Below, one piece after another: positions 46,339 to 58,056 of a DNA stretch of 64,000 nucleotides (positions are counted from its first letter, which is position 1; the number at the start of each line of letters is the position of its first letter). The position numbers and the translations under genes were made by a program. The stretch covers positions 930,001 through 994,000 of the forward strand of contig WAID01000002.1 of NCBI GenBank assembly GCA_016584495.1, given 5' to 3'. Origin of the DNA: Celoporthe dispersa. Taxonomy: Eukaryota; Ascomycota; Sordariomycetes; Diaporthales; Cryphonectriaceae. Under the pieces are notes generated by a model that was not told the DNA's origin, did no database searches, and was given only the letters and a program-made list of their open reading frames with translations.

Positions 46339-47653
46339 TCACAACGCCCTCTCGAGCCCGAACGGCGACCACGACTCCAGCCTGCGCAGCAGCGTCTGGT
46401 ACAGGAACAGCATGCACCCGCTCTGCACGCTGGTCCATACGAAACGTGGGCCCACGCCGCGGAACCACCCGCCGAGGCCCTCGGTCTTGTAGATCATGCG
46501 CAGGCCCATGATGACCGATGACGTTTCCAGGGTGGCGGCTCCCGGCCGAGGGGTGTGTGTTGAGGGGGACGAGGTGGAGATGAGGCGCCTCGCAGCATCC
46601 TTCACCTTGGTCGCATCTGTTGCCTGTGAGACGTGGGGGTCCACCGAGGCGCCTTTGGAGGAGGAGGAGGAGCAGGAGGAGGTCGGTGTTGGCTTGGAGG
46701 AGTGCCTGGCAGGTTCTGTTCGTGGGTTGACCTGGGTCTGCAGGCGGGTCTTGACCACGTCGAGCGGGCAGGTCATTGCGCCCGCGAGACCGCCGCCGGC
46801 CGCACCCGTGAGGAACTCGAGGGGCGTGCTGAGCTCGTTGTCCCCCTTCCACTGCACGGCCCAGTCCCTGAACTGCTCCCAGAACATGAACTGCAGGGCC
46901 GAGAAGGGGAGATCGCGGGACAGCGTCGCCTGGTAGCCGTAGAACAGGGCGGAGAAGCCCTCTGTGCGCACGATCGTCCTCGCGGCGTCGATTGTGTTGC
47001 GGTAGTTGTAGCCCGAGTGGAAATGGGGGTTATTGTAGCGGCCTTGGAGCTGTAATCGGGTCTTGAGGACTTCGGTAGGCACGTAGACGATAGACGCGGC
47101 TAGGTCGCCAACAAATCCTGCGCGGCACCATCAGTCAGCTTTTGTCTGCAAGAAAGACCTGTGGGCGGGTGGGGCTGGTCTCGTCGCCGTCGCCGTCGCC
47201 GTCGAGAGAAGGCGGGGGGGGGGCGTTTACCGGCTGTGAGGTATGCAAGATTCGGCTGCATGCCACGGTCGATCAGGTTTCGCTTGGTGAACTCGTATGT
47301 GCCGAAGAACAAGACGGTGCCTGGGAACGAGCCCAGCAGCGCCGGGAACCAGCCGCCGTAGAGACCCCTCCTCACCCCCCTCTTGCCGCAGTATCGTGTA
47401 GTAGGAAGAGCCGAGGGAGGTGTACTTGGGAGGGATGTGAGGGTCGCCCTGCTGCCGTGTCTTGACGGTATCCAAGGAGTGCATAAGCATGTCGCCGGTG
47501 GTTCCCCCAAGGCCACCAGCGATCATGGCCTAGGGAAGAGACGGGACTCGATCAGCATTTTTTTTTTCTCGCGACGAGACGGTCCATATTGGTTTTGCAT
47601 ACATGTATATAGGGCGGGCGACCCTCATATTCTTCGCTTGCATCGACTGTCAT
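46339..47653 (-). CDS. Mitochondrial carrier family protein (YMR166C/Mme1-like)
   Basis: Carriers of this family exchange small solutes or ions across the mitochondrial inner membrane. Exons are 47603-47653, 47231-47529 and 46339-47117 (73 and 113 bp introns), about 375 residues. Exon 1 reads MTVDASEEYEGRPPYIH and joins AMIAGGLGGTTGDMLMHSLD. Three carrier repeats are visible through their Px[DE]xx[KR] motifs: HSLDTVKTRQQ (degenerate first), VPTEVLKTRLQLQGR and CPLDVVKTRLQTQ. The close wording of GGWFPALLGSFPGTVLFFGT points to the YMR166C group (Mme1, a magnesium exporter in yeast); transport of the same substrate here is inference. A Ser/Thr-rich insert of about 55 residues interrupts the matrix loop of the third repeat. 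One frame break, an extra base in the C run at 47375-47380, affects the first repeat. Confidence 0.88.
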
Positions 47654-48651
47654 ATCCTGAGATACATGCGTGCCTCTTCCCTTCTCAAGAGAAAGAAGAA
47701 AAAAAGAAAAGGAGAAAAAAGAGAGAGAGAGAGATAGAGAAAGACTTGTATAGCGGAGAGGCGGGCTAAAGTCGCATGGCGGTGCAAACCCAGCAGAAAG
47801 AGAGGTTGTTGCTTCGCGCCGTGGAGAAATTCGAGAGAATCCGAGGTCCGATGGATACAATTGGCAGACCACGGCGGCGAAGCGAAGGTGAACCGGCCAC
47901 AGCGCGAGCGAGGAGCTCGGTTGGACTGTCGTGGGCGCAGAAGAGGTGAGGCAAGGTTGGTGGGTTTGTAGGTTGGTCTGGAAAGTTGTCGAGAGAGCTG
48001 GGTTTGAAATTTGGGAGCGAAGCGGTAGACGAGCTAGAAAGATTTCGGCCGTGCCGTCAGGCCCGCCCTCGCTGGGAACGCAGGGAGTTTAGTTGGTTAG
48101 GTGGGGGAGGAACAGGGGTGGCCCGTGCTGTAGGTAAAATAAAAAGTAGCCCAGGCAGCCTTATCACAGAGTATCGTAGTGAGAGAAGTACAGGATAAAT
48201 ATACACAATAGCATAGTAGAGAGGACATGACTGCATGTGCTGTGCCATATGCACTGGGTGCGCAACCCTTCGACGTCACCGTTTCCGAGCAGCACAACAA
48301 AGTCGACACAGAATTCATTCCCAGACCGCTGAAGCCGTTCCGCGGTCCTCCGTACCGAGTCTCGGCCCCGAGGTCTTACAAACCCCGAAGATAAGAGAGA
48401 GAAAAGAAAAAAAAAGGGATCCGACAGACGACCCTCGGGGATTCCAGAAGCCGGGACCTCCGCATAGACTAGAGCATATTATGTGCACATCGAGGCTCGG
48501 TTCACTAAAAGTATAGGGAGGAGGAGACCTTTGCCATGGCAGGTTTACATGAAGAAACGAGAATGCCCCTCCTTTTTCCTCTTTTCCTCTTCTTCTTCTT
48601 CTTCTTCTTTTTTTTTTGAGTCTTCTTTTCTTTTTTTCTATTCTCTTTCCC
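47654..48651. other. Intergenic between the carrier gene and Imp2
   Basis: This is the promoter and leader of the carrier gene, with a GA-rich tract at 47695-47745, and the 3' flank of Imp2, with a T/C-rich stretch at 48565-48650. No gene is seen. Confidence 0.45.
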
Positions 48652-48999
48652 TCATTGTCTAAAGGCACCCAGTCTGTCTGCATGTTCCCACCACCTCACC
48701 TTGCCAGCCTTGCGCCATGGCCACAAGATATGCGTAACCTGTCCCTGGATAAGACGGATCGAGATCGGCCCGTACATGTTGCTGTCCTGTGTCAGCTTGC
48801 CGCCCTCGTCGCCCTCGACCCAGACGTGATTTGGCGGCACGCGGATGTAGGGGTTCGGGAACGGAGGCCGCGTGTGCACGAGGTCTCCTGGGAGGCCCAC
48901 GATGCGCTTCGTTGTGAGCGCATTAGGCTTCAGTGGGTTGCTGCAGGGATCCGTCACGAGTTAGGAATCATCAACACCTCTTGTGCTGGGCGTATATGT

Positions 49000-49056
<57 letters not shown>

Positions 49057-49379
49057 TTGTTCTCCTTTTCGTTCTTCTTCTTTCCTTCTGGTGAGGACAG
49101 GACGTACTGGAATGTAATGATCATGCCCCTCTGCAGGTTTTGCTGCGCATACAGCTTCTGCGTCAGGCATACGTCGGACCGGCTCGTCTCGTTGTACCGC
49201 TCATTGAAGTAAGGCGACATGGAGGGCCCGCGGATCCTGACAACCTCGAAAACATGGTCGTTGATGAAGACGACCACGGGAATCCACGGAAGCGTGACAA
49301 AGAGGTAGTGTGAGAAGTCCCGAGTAAAGATCCTCGTCGAGCCCTTAAATCTCGCCCATGCTTGCGGGCCTGCTGCCAT
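48652..49379 (-). CDS. IMP2: Mitochondrial inner membrane protease subunit 2
   Basis: Imp2 is a type I signal peptidase-like Ser/Lys protease that removes sorting signals from proteins delivered to the intermembrane space. Exons are 49108-49379 and 48652-48940, separated by a 167 bp intron (gtacgt ... ctgcag) that contains a long CT repeat. The product is 186 residues with an intact frame. A membrane helix (LFVTLPWIPVVVFIND) precedes the catalytic Ser53 in GPSMSPYFN. The catalytic Lys102 lies in TTKRIVGLPGD, the usual 40-50 residues after the Ser. Box E follows as VPPNHVWVEGDE and the last conserved box as NMYGPISIRLIQG. The PSMSPYFNERYN wording suits Imp2 rather than Imp1. It is divergent from the PPR-like gene. 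Confidence 0.93.
49003..49052. repeat. (CT)n microsatellite within the Imp2 intron
   Basis: About 25 CT units (GA on the coding strand), the longest simple repeat in the window, seen directly. Confidence 0.95.
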
Positions 49380-49848
49380 ATGTAGACACTCCGCCCGGTG
49401 GGCTCATGGAACTGAGTCAAGAAGTCATCGTTCGCCCTGAGGCTTCATCTTTTTGGGGTGGGTTCTGGTGTTGGGAGGTTGAGATTTGCTGAAGCTTTCT
49501 CCAGGCCATGCTGACATAAGTAAACACCGGCCTCTGTCATGCCTGCCGGCAGAAATTCACGTCAACGACTCGGCTCACCACAGCACTTGCTGCGCTTTGG
49601 TGGATCGAGCCTAAAACCTCAGCCCACTCTCTACTCAACCCACCTGAATAAAGTCTCGTCGTGCCCTCCATAACACCAGCTTTGGTACCAACCGACCACC
49701 CACGCGCTTCGAGGAAATCGACAGCCGACGACACATTCTTCCACCCTCCCTCCCCCCTGCCACACCTCTCCATATTGGCATGCTTCCCGTTTCTCCCACA
49801 GCCTCTTCGTCCAGTCGACAACCGAGGCGCGATGTCGATCGATAGGAC
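49380..49848. promoter_or_regulatory. Shared divergent promoter of IMP2 and the PPR-like gene
   Basis: These 469 bp lie between two head-to-head genes for probable mitochondrial proteins. CT-rich stretches (about 49735-49770) approach the plus-strand start. No specific sites were recognised. Confidence 0.5.
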
Positions 49849-52800
49849 ATGTCCTTCTCGCTGCTCCGTGTGCCAAAGAAGGCAGCCCTGACAGCCCTGC
49901 GCGGGCTTGTCGTAGGCACTTCCTGCACGCTCGTCCTAATCACTGAGGACCGCCGCCGCCGCATCAACAAGGCCCGCAGCGCCATCCAGAATGCCGACAG
50001 GATTCGCTCCGCAAAGCAGTATCATGCGGCGCGGCTCGCCCTCGAGGGACTCCCTGGGAGGCCCACCAAAAGTCCGAGCGAGGAGGAAGTCTTGTTCTCC
50101 TCTTCCCCTGTGGGCCGACAGATACGGGCAGATGACTGCCAGGATGGACATGGACTACCGCGGCTGGCTCAGGTGCGACAGACCCCGTCAGACCAGACTG
50201 TTGACGTGAGGAGGCTTGAGGATGCGCTCGCCGCTCCTGGCCATACGCAACAGACTGAGCTCGGATCTGAAGCCAATCGCGAGATTCCACGTCCAGCAGT
50301 GCCGAGCCTGGGGCGCCAGACCCCGCGCGCCTGGGGCTCCCAGCTCAGGCTCGGCCATCAACAGCAGTTGTCTCCTGCTGTCTTCCAGCGGCCAGTGCCC
50401 ATCAGGCCGAGCTCCCGAAGGCCAGAGAGGTCGGGCCTGCCTCCTGCAAAAGTGCAGAATATCGATGCTGCCGAGGGTGTTGGGCGAATACGGGAAGCTA
50501 TCAGACTGGGCGACACACCCAGCCTTGAGCACGCGACCAATGTGCTGGAGCACATTTTGCGGAAAAAGAGACCTGGGCGCAGAGGAGAAGGAATTGCTTG
50601 TGCACACGGCTGCATCACTCTGCCTGGAGTGCCAACAGGTTGGACAGATGTACATCGCCGCTCGAGCTCTGCACTGTCTCGTCAGGCTTGGTCCACTGGC
50701 TATGGCTGACTATTACGCCTCGAATCCACAACCTGTCATCCATCATGCGGTTTCCAAACGCGGAGGCGGAGATTGACAATTTAAGAAGCCAAGAGGCAGG
50801 GCCTAGCAGGGACGAGCGGCTGGCAGCACGCAAGAAATTGGATCGAGCCATCGCTTTACTCCTGCCGAAGTTTGCCGAAGGCAAGTTGTCGGCACCACAG
50901 CTTCAAGAATGGTTGCCAGTAGCTGAAAAATCCATGAATCTCGCTCTGGACCTCGGGAACATGGTTGAGCAGGCGTCCAGTCTGTTCTGGCGTATCCAGC
51001 ACTACGATGGAGATCCTCACGGCACGATTGTCCACCATTTCTTCAACCGCCTCAAGGGGCAGGGAAGATCGAAGCCTATCGTCAACACGTTCAATCTCGT
51101 GCGACACAGACTGTCTGAATGTGCGCCGGATACTTGGTATGCCATCGGCGATCTTGTCGCTGACGCGGTCGAGGATGCTCTTGGGCAAGATCCCGCCAAG
51201 GTGCTCTTGCACATGGCTGAATCTTGCCCGACCGAGCTCTGCCTACCCCAGCTCCCCCTCCGCACGGCATGGGTCACCAAGCTCCTGTACTGCCACTGGC
51301 AGCGGGTGCGGCGTTTCGAGGACACCCTCGCGCTGTTCAGGCGGTTCGAAGAGCTCGGGGGCCTCAACCTGGTTGTCCATGCCAACGGGGTGTACCGGGT
51401 TATGATCCAGATCGCCGTGGAAGCCGAGCAGTGGACAGACGTGGACGAGCTCCTGAGAAGGCTCCAGGCCGTCGAGCCAAGCTCTTCCAAGGAAGCCCGT
51501 ATCATTGGGCTCCTTGCCTTAGCCAAGGCCAAGGTAGGAGACTGGAATGGCGTCTGGACCGAATTCAGGAGCATCGAGATCACGGACCGGATCGAGGATG
51601 TGTTCTCGCCCGTGCTCTATGAATTCAACAAGACACACACAACGAGGGAGATGGAAGATTTTCTCAAGACCTATATCCAGGATCTGGAGCTGCCCATCAG
51701 CCGGTACATGGTCAACATGGTTGCGAACCGTTACGGCGACATTCGAGACGCCCAGTCCTTTATAGACTGGCTGGCATACTGCAGCGGCAAGGGCTTCGAG
51801 ATTGATGCGGCGTTTGGTAATGCCATCATTGTCAACTGTAGGAAGAGATGGGACTTCAGCTTTGACGACCTGAAGCTCATCTACCGCACGCTCCAGGGCC
51901 TCAGCCCTGGCTTTGTGGACAATGTTACGGAGAACGAGATGATATCCACAGGCCTGAGGACGTACCGCCGAGCGAAACCGGCGTTTGTCAAGAGGCAGAT
52001 CGCCACGGTGGGCGCCAGGTTCCAACGATGGCATCTTGCCGGCGACCACAGCGACATACGCGTTGATATGAGGCAGGCTTTTGTGACACGAAACTACAGA
52101 GCCGTGCTTCTGATCTACAGAACTGCCTGCAGGAGGGGTGTCGCACTGGATGACGGCCACCTGCGGCTGGCCGTCATGGCGTGTATGAAGCTAGACGGCC
52201 GGCTGCAGACCGCGCTTGACATGATCAGGGAGGGTCAAGCACGGGGTATGGACGTGAGCTCTACCATCACCCCAGTGTACCTCTTGCAGATGCAGCGGAT
52301 ATATGCTGGACACACGTCAGACAAGGACAGCCTACTCCGTCATGTCCAGAACCTCAACACCGTCTTTGAAGAAAATAATCTCGGCCTCGGGTACACCGCC
52401 CTGTTGCGCACGGCACATATGCTCCTACAGGCCCGCCACCACCAAGGTGCCATCTCGTTCGGGCTCTCGGCGCTAGAGAAGACGGACATACTATGTCCCA
52501 ACGACATTGCATCCTTTCAGCTGTTTATCGTAGCGTATGCGTACAGCGCCAACGTCCAGGGCATGAAGTGGACGATCGCGTCGGCTGTCCACATGCAGTA
52601 TTACCACAAGGGTAGCATCTACAGGGCGCTCAAGGACGCCCGCAACCTGCTGCAGAAGCAAATCCAGAGCTCGGATGTCAAGGAGGCGCTCGGGGTGGTC
52701 GAGCAAGGGCTCGACAGGGTGCGTCTCCAGAGACACAAGCTCGGCGAGGAGCGCCGGGCGATCGAGAGGCCACGATGGGCATCATGAAGAAGGCAGCGCT

Positions 52801-53044
52801 CGAGGCAGAGCGGCAGCCCACGTCCGAAGAGGCCCTGCGGAGGCGAGATGAGGTCCTCCGGCAGCTAGAGGAGAAGGAGAGGCGCGAGGAGGAGGAGCAA
52901 GAGCGAAGAGAGGCCGAGCGGTGGCAGGAGAGGGAGGCCAGGCGGCTTGCTGCGGAGCAGTCACTGCTGCAAAATGCCGGACATGCGGACGCGATGGAGA
53001 GGATTCTTGAGCAGAGCAGGCACGAGATCCTCAGCGACTTTTGA
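49849..53044 (+). CDS. Pentatricopeptide-repeat-like protein, probably mitochondrial
   Basis: PPR proteins are helical-repeat RNA binders that act on organelle transcripts. This intronless gene of about 1,064 residues starts at the ATG at 49849 (MSFSLLRVPKKAALTALRGL), a basic, Arg/Lys/Ser-rich N-terminus fitting import into mitochondria. The body is almost all paired helices of 30-38 residues, for example WTDVDELLRRLQAVEPSS, GDWNGVWTEFRSIEI, NYRAVLLIYRTACRRGVALD and DGRLQTALDMIREGQARGMD. The end is a strongly charged coiled coil (RREEEEQERREAERWQERE). Three frame breaks occur: an extra A at 50563-50567, an extra G at 50749-50750 and a missing G near 52768. The first 230 residues are low in recognisable motifs and could hold a further error. 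The target RNA is unknown. Confidence 0.75.
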
Positions 53045-54279
53045 GGGCGCATATGTCTATGATACCCTGGCGATGTGAGACAAATAAAAAAAAATTCCAT
53101 ATAATATATAGCTATTATATACAACATCTACAACAGTCAAGACGACCGACGTCCAGTCCGCCTCACAGTATCTAACACACCCTCCCCTCCCCCCTTCCCC
53201 GGCGCGGCCCCCAAGAAACCCTCGACTCTGCTCTCAACGATCTTACACAGTATCTTCCAAAATGCAAGTTCTCCTTTCTATCAGCCTCACAGAGGCTGTT
53301 TGTTCCCAAACGATGCAGAGGGTGCGCGACTCAGCAGCTTGATGAAAGTCGCCTCATCTGCCCCGACCAGAGAACACTATAATGTAAGAGTATTGAGCTA
53401 TCATTAATCTCCCTTCCTCACTACGGGCCAGTCAAAATTTTTCGATATCCAAACAGCAATCCTTGGCCCCAAACAACATGCCACAACCGCCAACAAACCG
53501 AACGACACGTGAAATTGGGCGGTCAATCTATCGTCCCAAGGTCGGCCAAACTGGCCCCTAGCGATTTGCCAATCAGGCGCGGCGATTGCCGTGTGGCATG
53601 ACAGTCTGGGCTCATCGAGAAAAAATGCGGCAGGGATTGTCGACGCCAAAGGGTGCCAGGGATAGGGGCCCTTCCGTTTTTTTTTGTTTTTTCTTCCCTT
53701 TCTTTTCTTTTTCCTTCTGTCGCTGACGCTGTGTAACCAGCGCCAGCGCCACTTGGCCTTAGGCTGTAAACCCCCACCCCCCCCCAAAATTCAGTGGACC
53801 CCTGCTTTTCTTTTCCCAATTCCACAACGGCTGTTACCCACGCCCAGAGTCAGGTTCGTGCTCTGATCTTTGCTTGTGAACATCACCTTATTCTCGGCTC
53901 CATTCTTAGTATACAGTACCAATCACGACGTGACGAGAAAAGCCCCAAGAAGAGGGAGAGAGCGACTTGTGTTCTTCTTGAGGGGCGAGGATCTGGTCCT
54001 CACACTCAACTCAGCCTTGACCTCTTGCTTTGCTGTCTTTCGACAAGCATTGACCGCATCATCTACAGAGTCGAAGCCTCTGCACCAGTCGACTCCTGAG
54101 ATCCAGCACTGTTCGACACCTGCTGCTGCTCCTCGGGACCCTGCAGGAGATTGATCCGATCGCCTGCCAACGCACAATCCTGAGCAGACAGACTCTCATC
54201 AGCCTCCAGCTACAACCACCGACCACCTACCACCAACTGCCCACCGCCTACTCAACCACGCCTCCTCGAGCCCACCACA
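53045..54279. other. Intergenic between the PPR-like gene and ERG1
   Basis: This is the 3' flank of the PPR-like gene and the promoter and long leader of ERG1. It includes T-rich (53676-53715) and C-run (53768-53786) tracts. I did not recognise a sterol-response site with confidence. Confidence 0.45.
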
Positions 54280-55785
54280 ATGGCAGCAACGACCTTTGAA
54301 GCCGACGAGGCCGCCCTCCGCGCCTCGCGCCGCGAGAAGTACCACGAAGCCGACGCAGTCGTTGTCGGAGGCGGCGTCTTCGGATGTGCGGCCGCCTACG
54401 CCCTTGCGAACCAGGGCCGCAGCGTGATCCTCCTCGAGCGGTGGATGCACGAGCCGGACCGGATAGTGGGCGAGCTGCTGCAGCCCGGCGGGTGCGCCTC
54501 GCTGCGGCAGCTGGGGCTGGGCCACTGCCTCGAGGGCATAGACGCCGTGCCCTGCTACGGCTACCACATCCTGTTCCACGGGGACGAGGTGAACTTCCCG
54601 TACCCCTTCACCAACGAGAAGGGCGAGGTCGTGCTGCAGGCGCAGAAGGAGGCCGGCGACGAGTACAAGCGCCCGGAGGGGAGGGGTTTCCACCACGGCC
54701 GGTTCATCATGCAGCTCAGGCGGAGCTGTATGGCCCACCCCAACATATCAGTCTTCGAGACGGACGTGACGGACACCATCGTCGGCGAGAACGGGCCCGA
54801 GGTGCTGGGTGTGCAGACCAAGACCACGGACCCAGACACCGGCGAGAAGAAGCCCGACTGCTTCTTTGGCAAGCTGACCATCATCGCGGACGGCTACGCC
54901 AGCAAGTTCCGCAAGCAGTTCCTCGGCGTGCAGCCCGTGGTGAAGAGCCGCTTCTACGCGCTGGAGCTGATTGACTGCCCCGTCCAGCCAGCGGGCTACG
55001 GCCACGTCAACATCGGCAAGGCGAGCCCGGTGCTGATGTACGCGATCGGGAGCCACGAGACGCGGGCGCTGATCGACGTCCCGCTGGACCATCCCGACGC
55101 GGCGCCAGACAAGGGCGGCGTCCGGGGCTACATCCAGAACGTGGTCCTGCCCACCCTGCCGCGGGAGGTCGTCCCCTGCTTCGAGGCCGCCCTGGCCGAC
55201 GGCAAGATCCCCAAGAGCATGCCCAACAGCTGGCTGCCGCCGAGCCAGCAGTCCTCCAGCCCGGGCGTGCTGGTCCTGGGCGACGCCATGAACATGCGCC
55301 ACCCGCTCACCGGCGGCGGCATGACCGTCGCCTTCCACGACGTCGTCGTCCTGTCCGGCCTGCTCGAGGCCGTGCCCGACCTGGGCGACTACGCCGCCGT
55401 CAGCGCCGCCATCAAGAAGTTCTACTGGCAGCGCAAGTCCCTGTCGAGCATCATCAACGTGCTCGCCATGGCCCTCTACAGCCTCTTCGCCGCCGACTCG
55501 CGCGAGCTGCGCGCCCTGCGCATCGGCTGCTTCGGCTACTTCCAGAAGGGCGTCACCGAGGAGCCCACCGGCCTGCTGGGCGGGCTGATCCGCAGGCCGT
55601 GGGTGCTCTTCAGGCACTTCTTCACCGTCGCCTTTCTCGCCATCTACCTGAACGCGTGCGATGTGCTGGGGAGCGGCGGGGTCCTGGGCGTTCTGAAGCT
55701 TCCCGTGGCCGTCATCGAGGGCTTCCTGATCCTCTGGAAGGCCTGTGTGGTGTTCTTGCCGATCTTGTACCGGGAGGCACTGTGA
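54280..55785 (+). CDS. ERG1: Squalene monooxygenase (squalene epoxidase)
   Basis: Erg1 converts squalene to 2,3-oxidosqualene in the ER membrane, the first oxygen-requiring step of ergosterol synthesis and the target of allylamine antifungals. This is an intact, intronless frame of 501 residues, the usual fungal length. The FAD-binding Rossmann motif VVVGGGVFGCAAAYAL is near residues 26-41, followed by LLERWMHEPDRIVGELLQPG. The second FAD motif GDAMNMRHPLTGGGMTVAF is at about residues 337-355. The substrate-site region FYWQRKSLSSIINVLAMALY and the C-terminal hydrophobic anchor follow (FFTVAFLAIYLNACDVL and LPVAVIEGFLILWKACVVFL). There are no frame breaks. Codon use is strongly GC-ending, as expected for a well-expressed gene. 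Confidence 0.97.
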   Translation: MAATTFEADEAALRASRREKYHEADAVVVGGGVFGCAAAYALANQGRSVILLERWMHEPDRIVGELLQPGGCASLRQLGLGHCLEGIDAVPCYGYHILFHGDEVNFPYPFTNEKGEVVLQAQKEAGDEYKRPEGRGFHHGRFIMQLRRSCMAHPNISVFETDVTDTIVGENGPEVLGVQTKTTDPDTGEKKPDCFFGKLTIIADGYASKFRKQFLGVQPVVKSRFYALELIDCPVQPAGYGHVNIGKASPVLMYAIGSHETRALIDVPLDHPDAAPDKGGVRGYIQNVVLPTLPREVVPCFEAALADGKIPKSMPNSWLPPSQQSSSPGVLVLGDAMNMRHPLTGGGMTVAFHDVVVLSGLLEAVPDLGDYAAVSAAIKKFYWQRKSLSSIINVLAMALYSLFAADSRELRALRIGCFGYFQKGVTEEPTGLLGGLIRRPWVLFRHFFTVAFLAIYLNACDVLGSGGVLGVLKLPVAVIEGFLILWKACVVFLPILYREAL

Positions 55786-56674
55786 GAAGAGGTGCGCGTG
55801 CTGCTCCACAAGCCATCAGGAAAATAGATGGGTCTGAAAAGAAGAAGACAAAAAAGACAAAAAAAAAAGGGGGGTGAATCGTCTCAAGAGGGGTTGAGAA
55901 CGCTTGAGATCCATTGCGCACGCTCCTGCGCAGGGTGTGCCGTGCCTCTTTCATGAGACCATGTAACATGTGACTACAGATGGATGAGAAGAGCTGGACA
56001 GTATGGGATGTTCCGCATGTATGTATTGACGTTGTGGGCGGGATTTGTATATTTCATCATTTAAGACATATTTAAGTTAGTCTATATAATACTAATGATC
56101 GAGATGAAGGACATCCCCTCTCAGGTTGACGTTATGTAGACGGGCGGAGGGGTGCACGGGTCTCCTTCAAGCCCAGCGAGGTCAAACTCTTGCCACCTCT
56201 GCTATGTTCAAAACGGTGTCTATAGCATAAGGAGCAGGGGCGTCCCAAGTGGTGCAGTCACATCATAGGCGATGGTGCTATCGCAGGGCCATGACACGAC
56301 GTGATGAGTGATTCGGTATTTTCAAGGGTATCTCGACTATGTACCGAGTGATCTAATTTCGTTCAGACTCGTGACAATGGTGTGCCCTCCCCGTCTGGCC
56401 GGGCGTGAGGTTGATCAACTGGCTACCTAACCAGCCACGTCTGTCCACCAACTAATTGGCGACGAGAGGAGATCCAGTTGTCAGTCTTCTTCTTTCTTTT
56501 CTTTTTTCTCTTTTTTTTTTTTCTTCTTCCTTTCTTCCTAGTCTGTATCAGGTGTACTCGGTCGCATGGTCATTCACTCCCTATCCTTCCTCATCATCTG
56601 GCCGACCAGCCTTTCAAGAAACACTTCCTCCGCGGCATCGGTCTGGTCCCTGCCGCAATATCCCGGCACCTCGC
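55786..56674. other. Intergenic between convergent ERG1 and ALG5
   Basis: 3' flanks of both genes; AT-richer between 56030 and 56110, and a T-rich tract at 56490-56535. No gene is seen. Confidence 0.5.
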
Positions 56675-58056
56675 TCAGGTAGTCCGGCGGCGATAGACGC
56701 CCAGCATCCAGCTGAAGCGCAGAACGGCCAGCCCCAGGGCCATACTGAGGCTGTCCTTGATCAGGTTCATCTTGGAGCCGTCGACCTCGTGCCAGTCGAT
56801 GGGGACCTCGGCGACGCGGATGCCCGACGAGCTGCCAATGACCGTCCCGTCGATGGCAAGGACGCTCGTGGGGGGGCGGACTCGGCGAGCATCAGCATCT
56901 CGATGTCGAAGATCCAGCCCTCGGCGTGCATGTAGGGGATGATGTGGGGGAGCGCGGCGCGGGAGAACAGCTTGAAGCCACACTGGGTGTCGCGGATGCG
57001 AGAGGTGGCCGGGGGCGTCAGGATCTTGATGACGGTGTGGAACGACTTCATGAGGAAGTTGCGCAGGGCGGAGCGCTTGACGACGGCCTCGCTGCCGACC
57101 AGGTGCCCGCGGCTGCCGATGGCGACGCCGCGGCTGCTGGCGTCGACGACGTCCTCGCAGCCCTCGATCAGCTTGCCCAGGTCGGAGAACCTGGAGGCGC
57201 CGTCGGCGTCGGCGAAGACGATGTACGCGCCGCGCACGTGGCGGAAGCCGTGGGTCACGCCGCCTCCCTTGCCGCGGTTCTTCTCGAGGGTGACAATGCG
57301 CAGGATGTCGTGGAGGCCGTGCTTGCGGCTGAACTCGAGAGCCACGTCCACCGTGCTGTCGGTGCTGCCGTCGTTGACGATCAGGATCTCGTAGCCCGAC
57401 ACGACCTCCTCCTCGTCATTCCGCCTGCCGGATCTTCTGAACACCTGGCGGTGATGCTGGGTGGCAGGAGGGCTGGCGAGACGCCTGCGCTTGTCGTCGC
57501 CGCCGCCGTTAGCGGTGGGGCGGCCAAAGCGGGCGTCGAGGTATTCGACGGCCTCCTCGAGAGCGGGTATGATGCGCTTCTCCTCGTTGTAGGCGGGGAT
57601 CACGACAGAAACCTCGACCCTGGCGGGCTCAATGGAGCCTGTGTCGGGTATATGGAAAGCATCGTCGCTGGCCGCGGTGGACTCGCTCAGCTGGCGCTCG
57701 GCGAGCCAGCGGTCAAACCAGCAGGGGGAGGGGGCGGGGCTCGCTGGAGGTGCCGTCGGGGTTGGTGGTGATGTAGGTCTTCTCGGAGGGGAGGGGGGCT
57801 CGAGGCTTGGGCGCGATGAGGTGGAGGAGAACATAGACCTGTGGCTGTCAGCTCATGCTCGATGCTGTTGGTATATTGCAGGAGCGCCGCAGGGGAGCAG
57901 CATCCGGCAACTTACAGCCAGGTAGACAAGACCCAGGGATGCAGTGAAGAGGAGGCCCGAGACATGAAGAGGAAGAGCCTTGATGGTGGTGTAGACCGGA
58001 GCGATCAGCTGCTCGGGGACAGAGAGAAGCTGAGCTGTCAAGGTGTCCGACGCCAT
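56675..58056 (-). CDS. ALG5: Dolichyl-phosphate beta-glucosyltransferase
   Basis: Alg5 makes dolichyl-phosphate glucose from UDP-glucose at the ER membrane, the donor used to finish the N-glycan precursor. Exon 1 (57916-58056) encodes a membrane anchor (HVSGLLFTASLGLVYLA). A 77 bp intron (gtaagt ... gccacag) leads to exon 2 (56675-57838). The total is about 434 residues. The family 2 glycosyltransferase fold shows VSVVIPAYNEEKRI, EILIVNDGSTDSTVDVALEF, NRGKGGGVTHGFRHVRG and the metal-binding FADADGAS. Next come the acceptor-side ATSRIRDTQCGFKLFSRAA and a C-terminal VPIDWHEVDGSKMNLIKDS. Two frame breaks occur: a base too many at 57724-57728 and one too few in the run at 56870-56876. An Arg/Gly-rich insert after the first motif is longer than usual. 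Confidence 0.93.
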
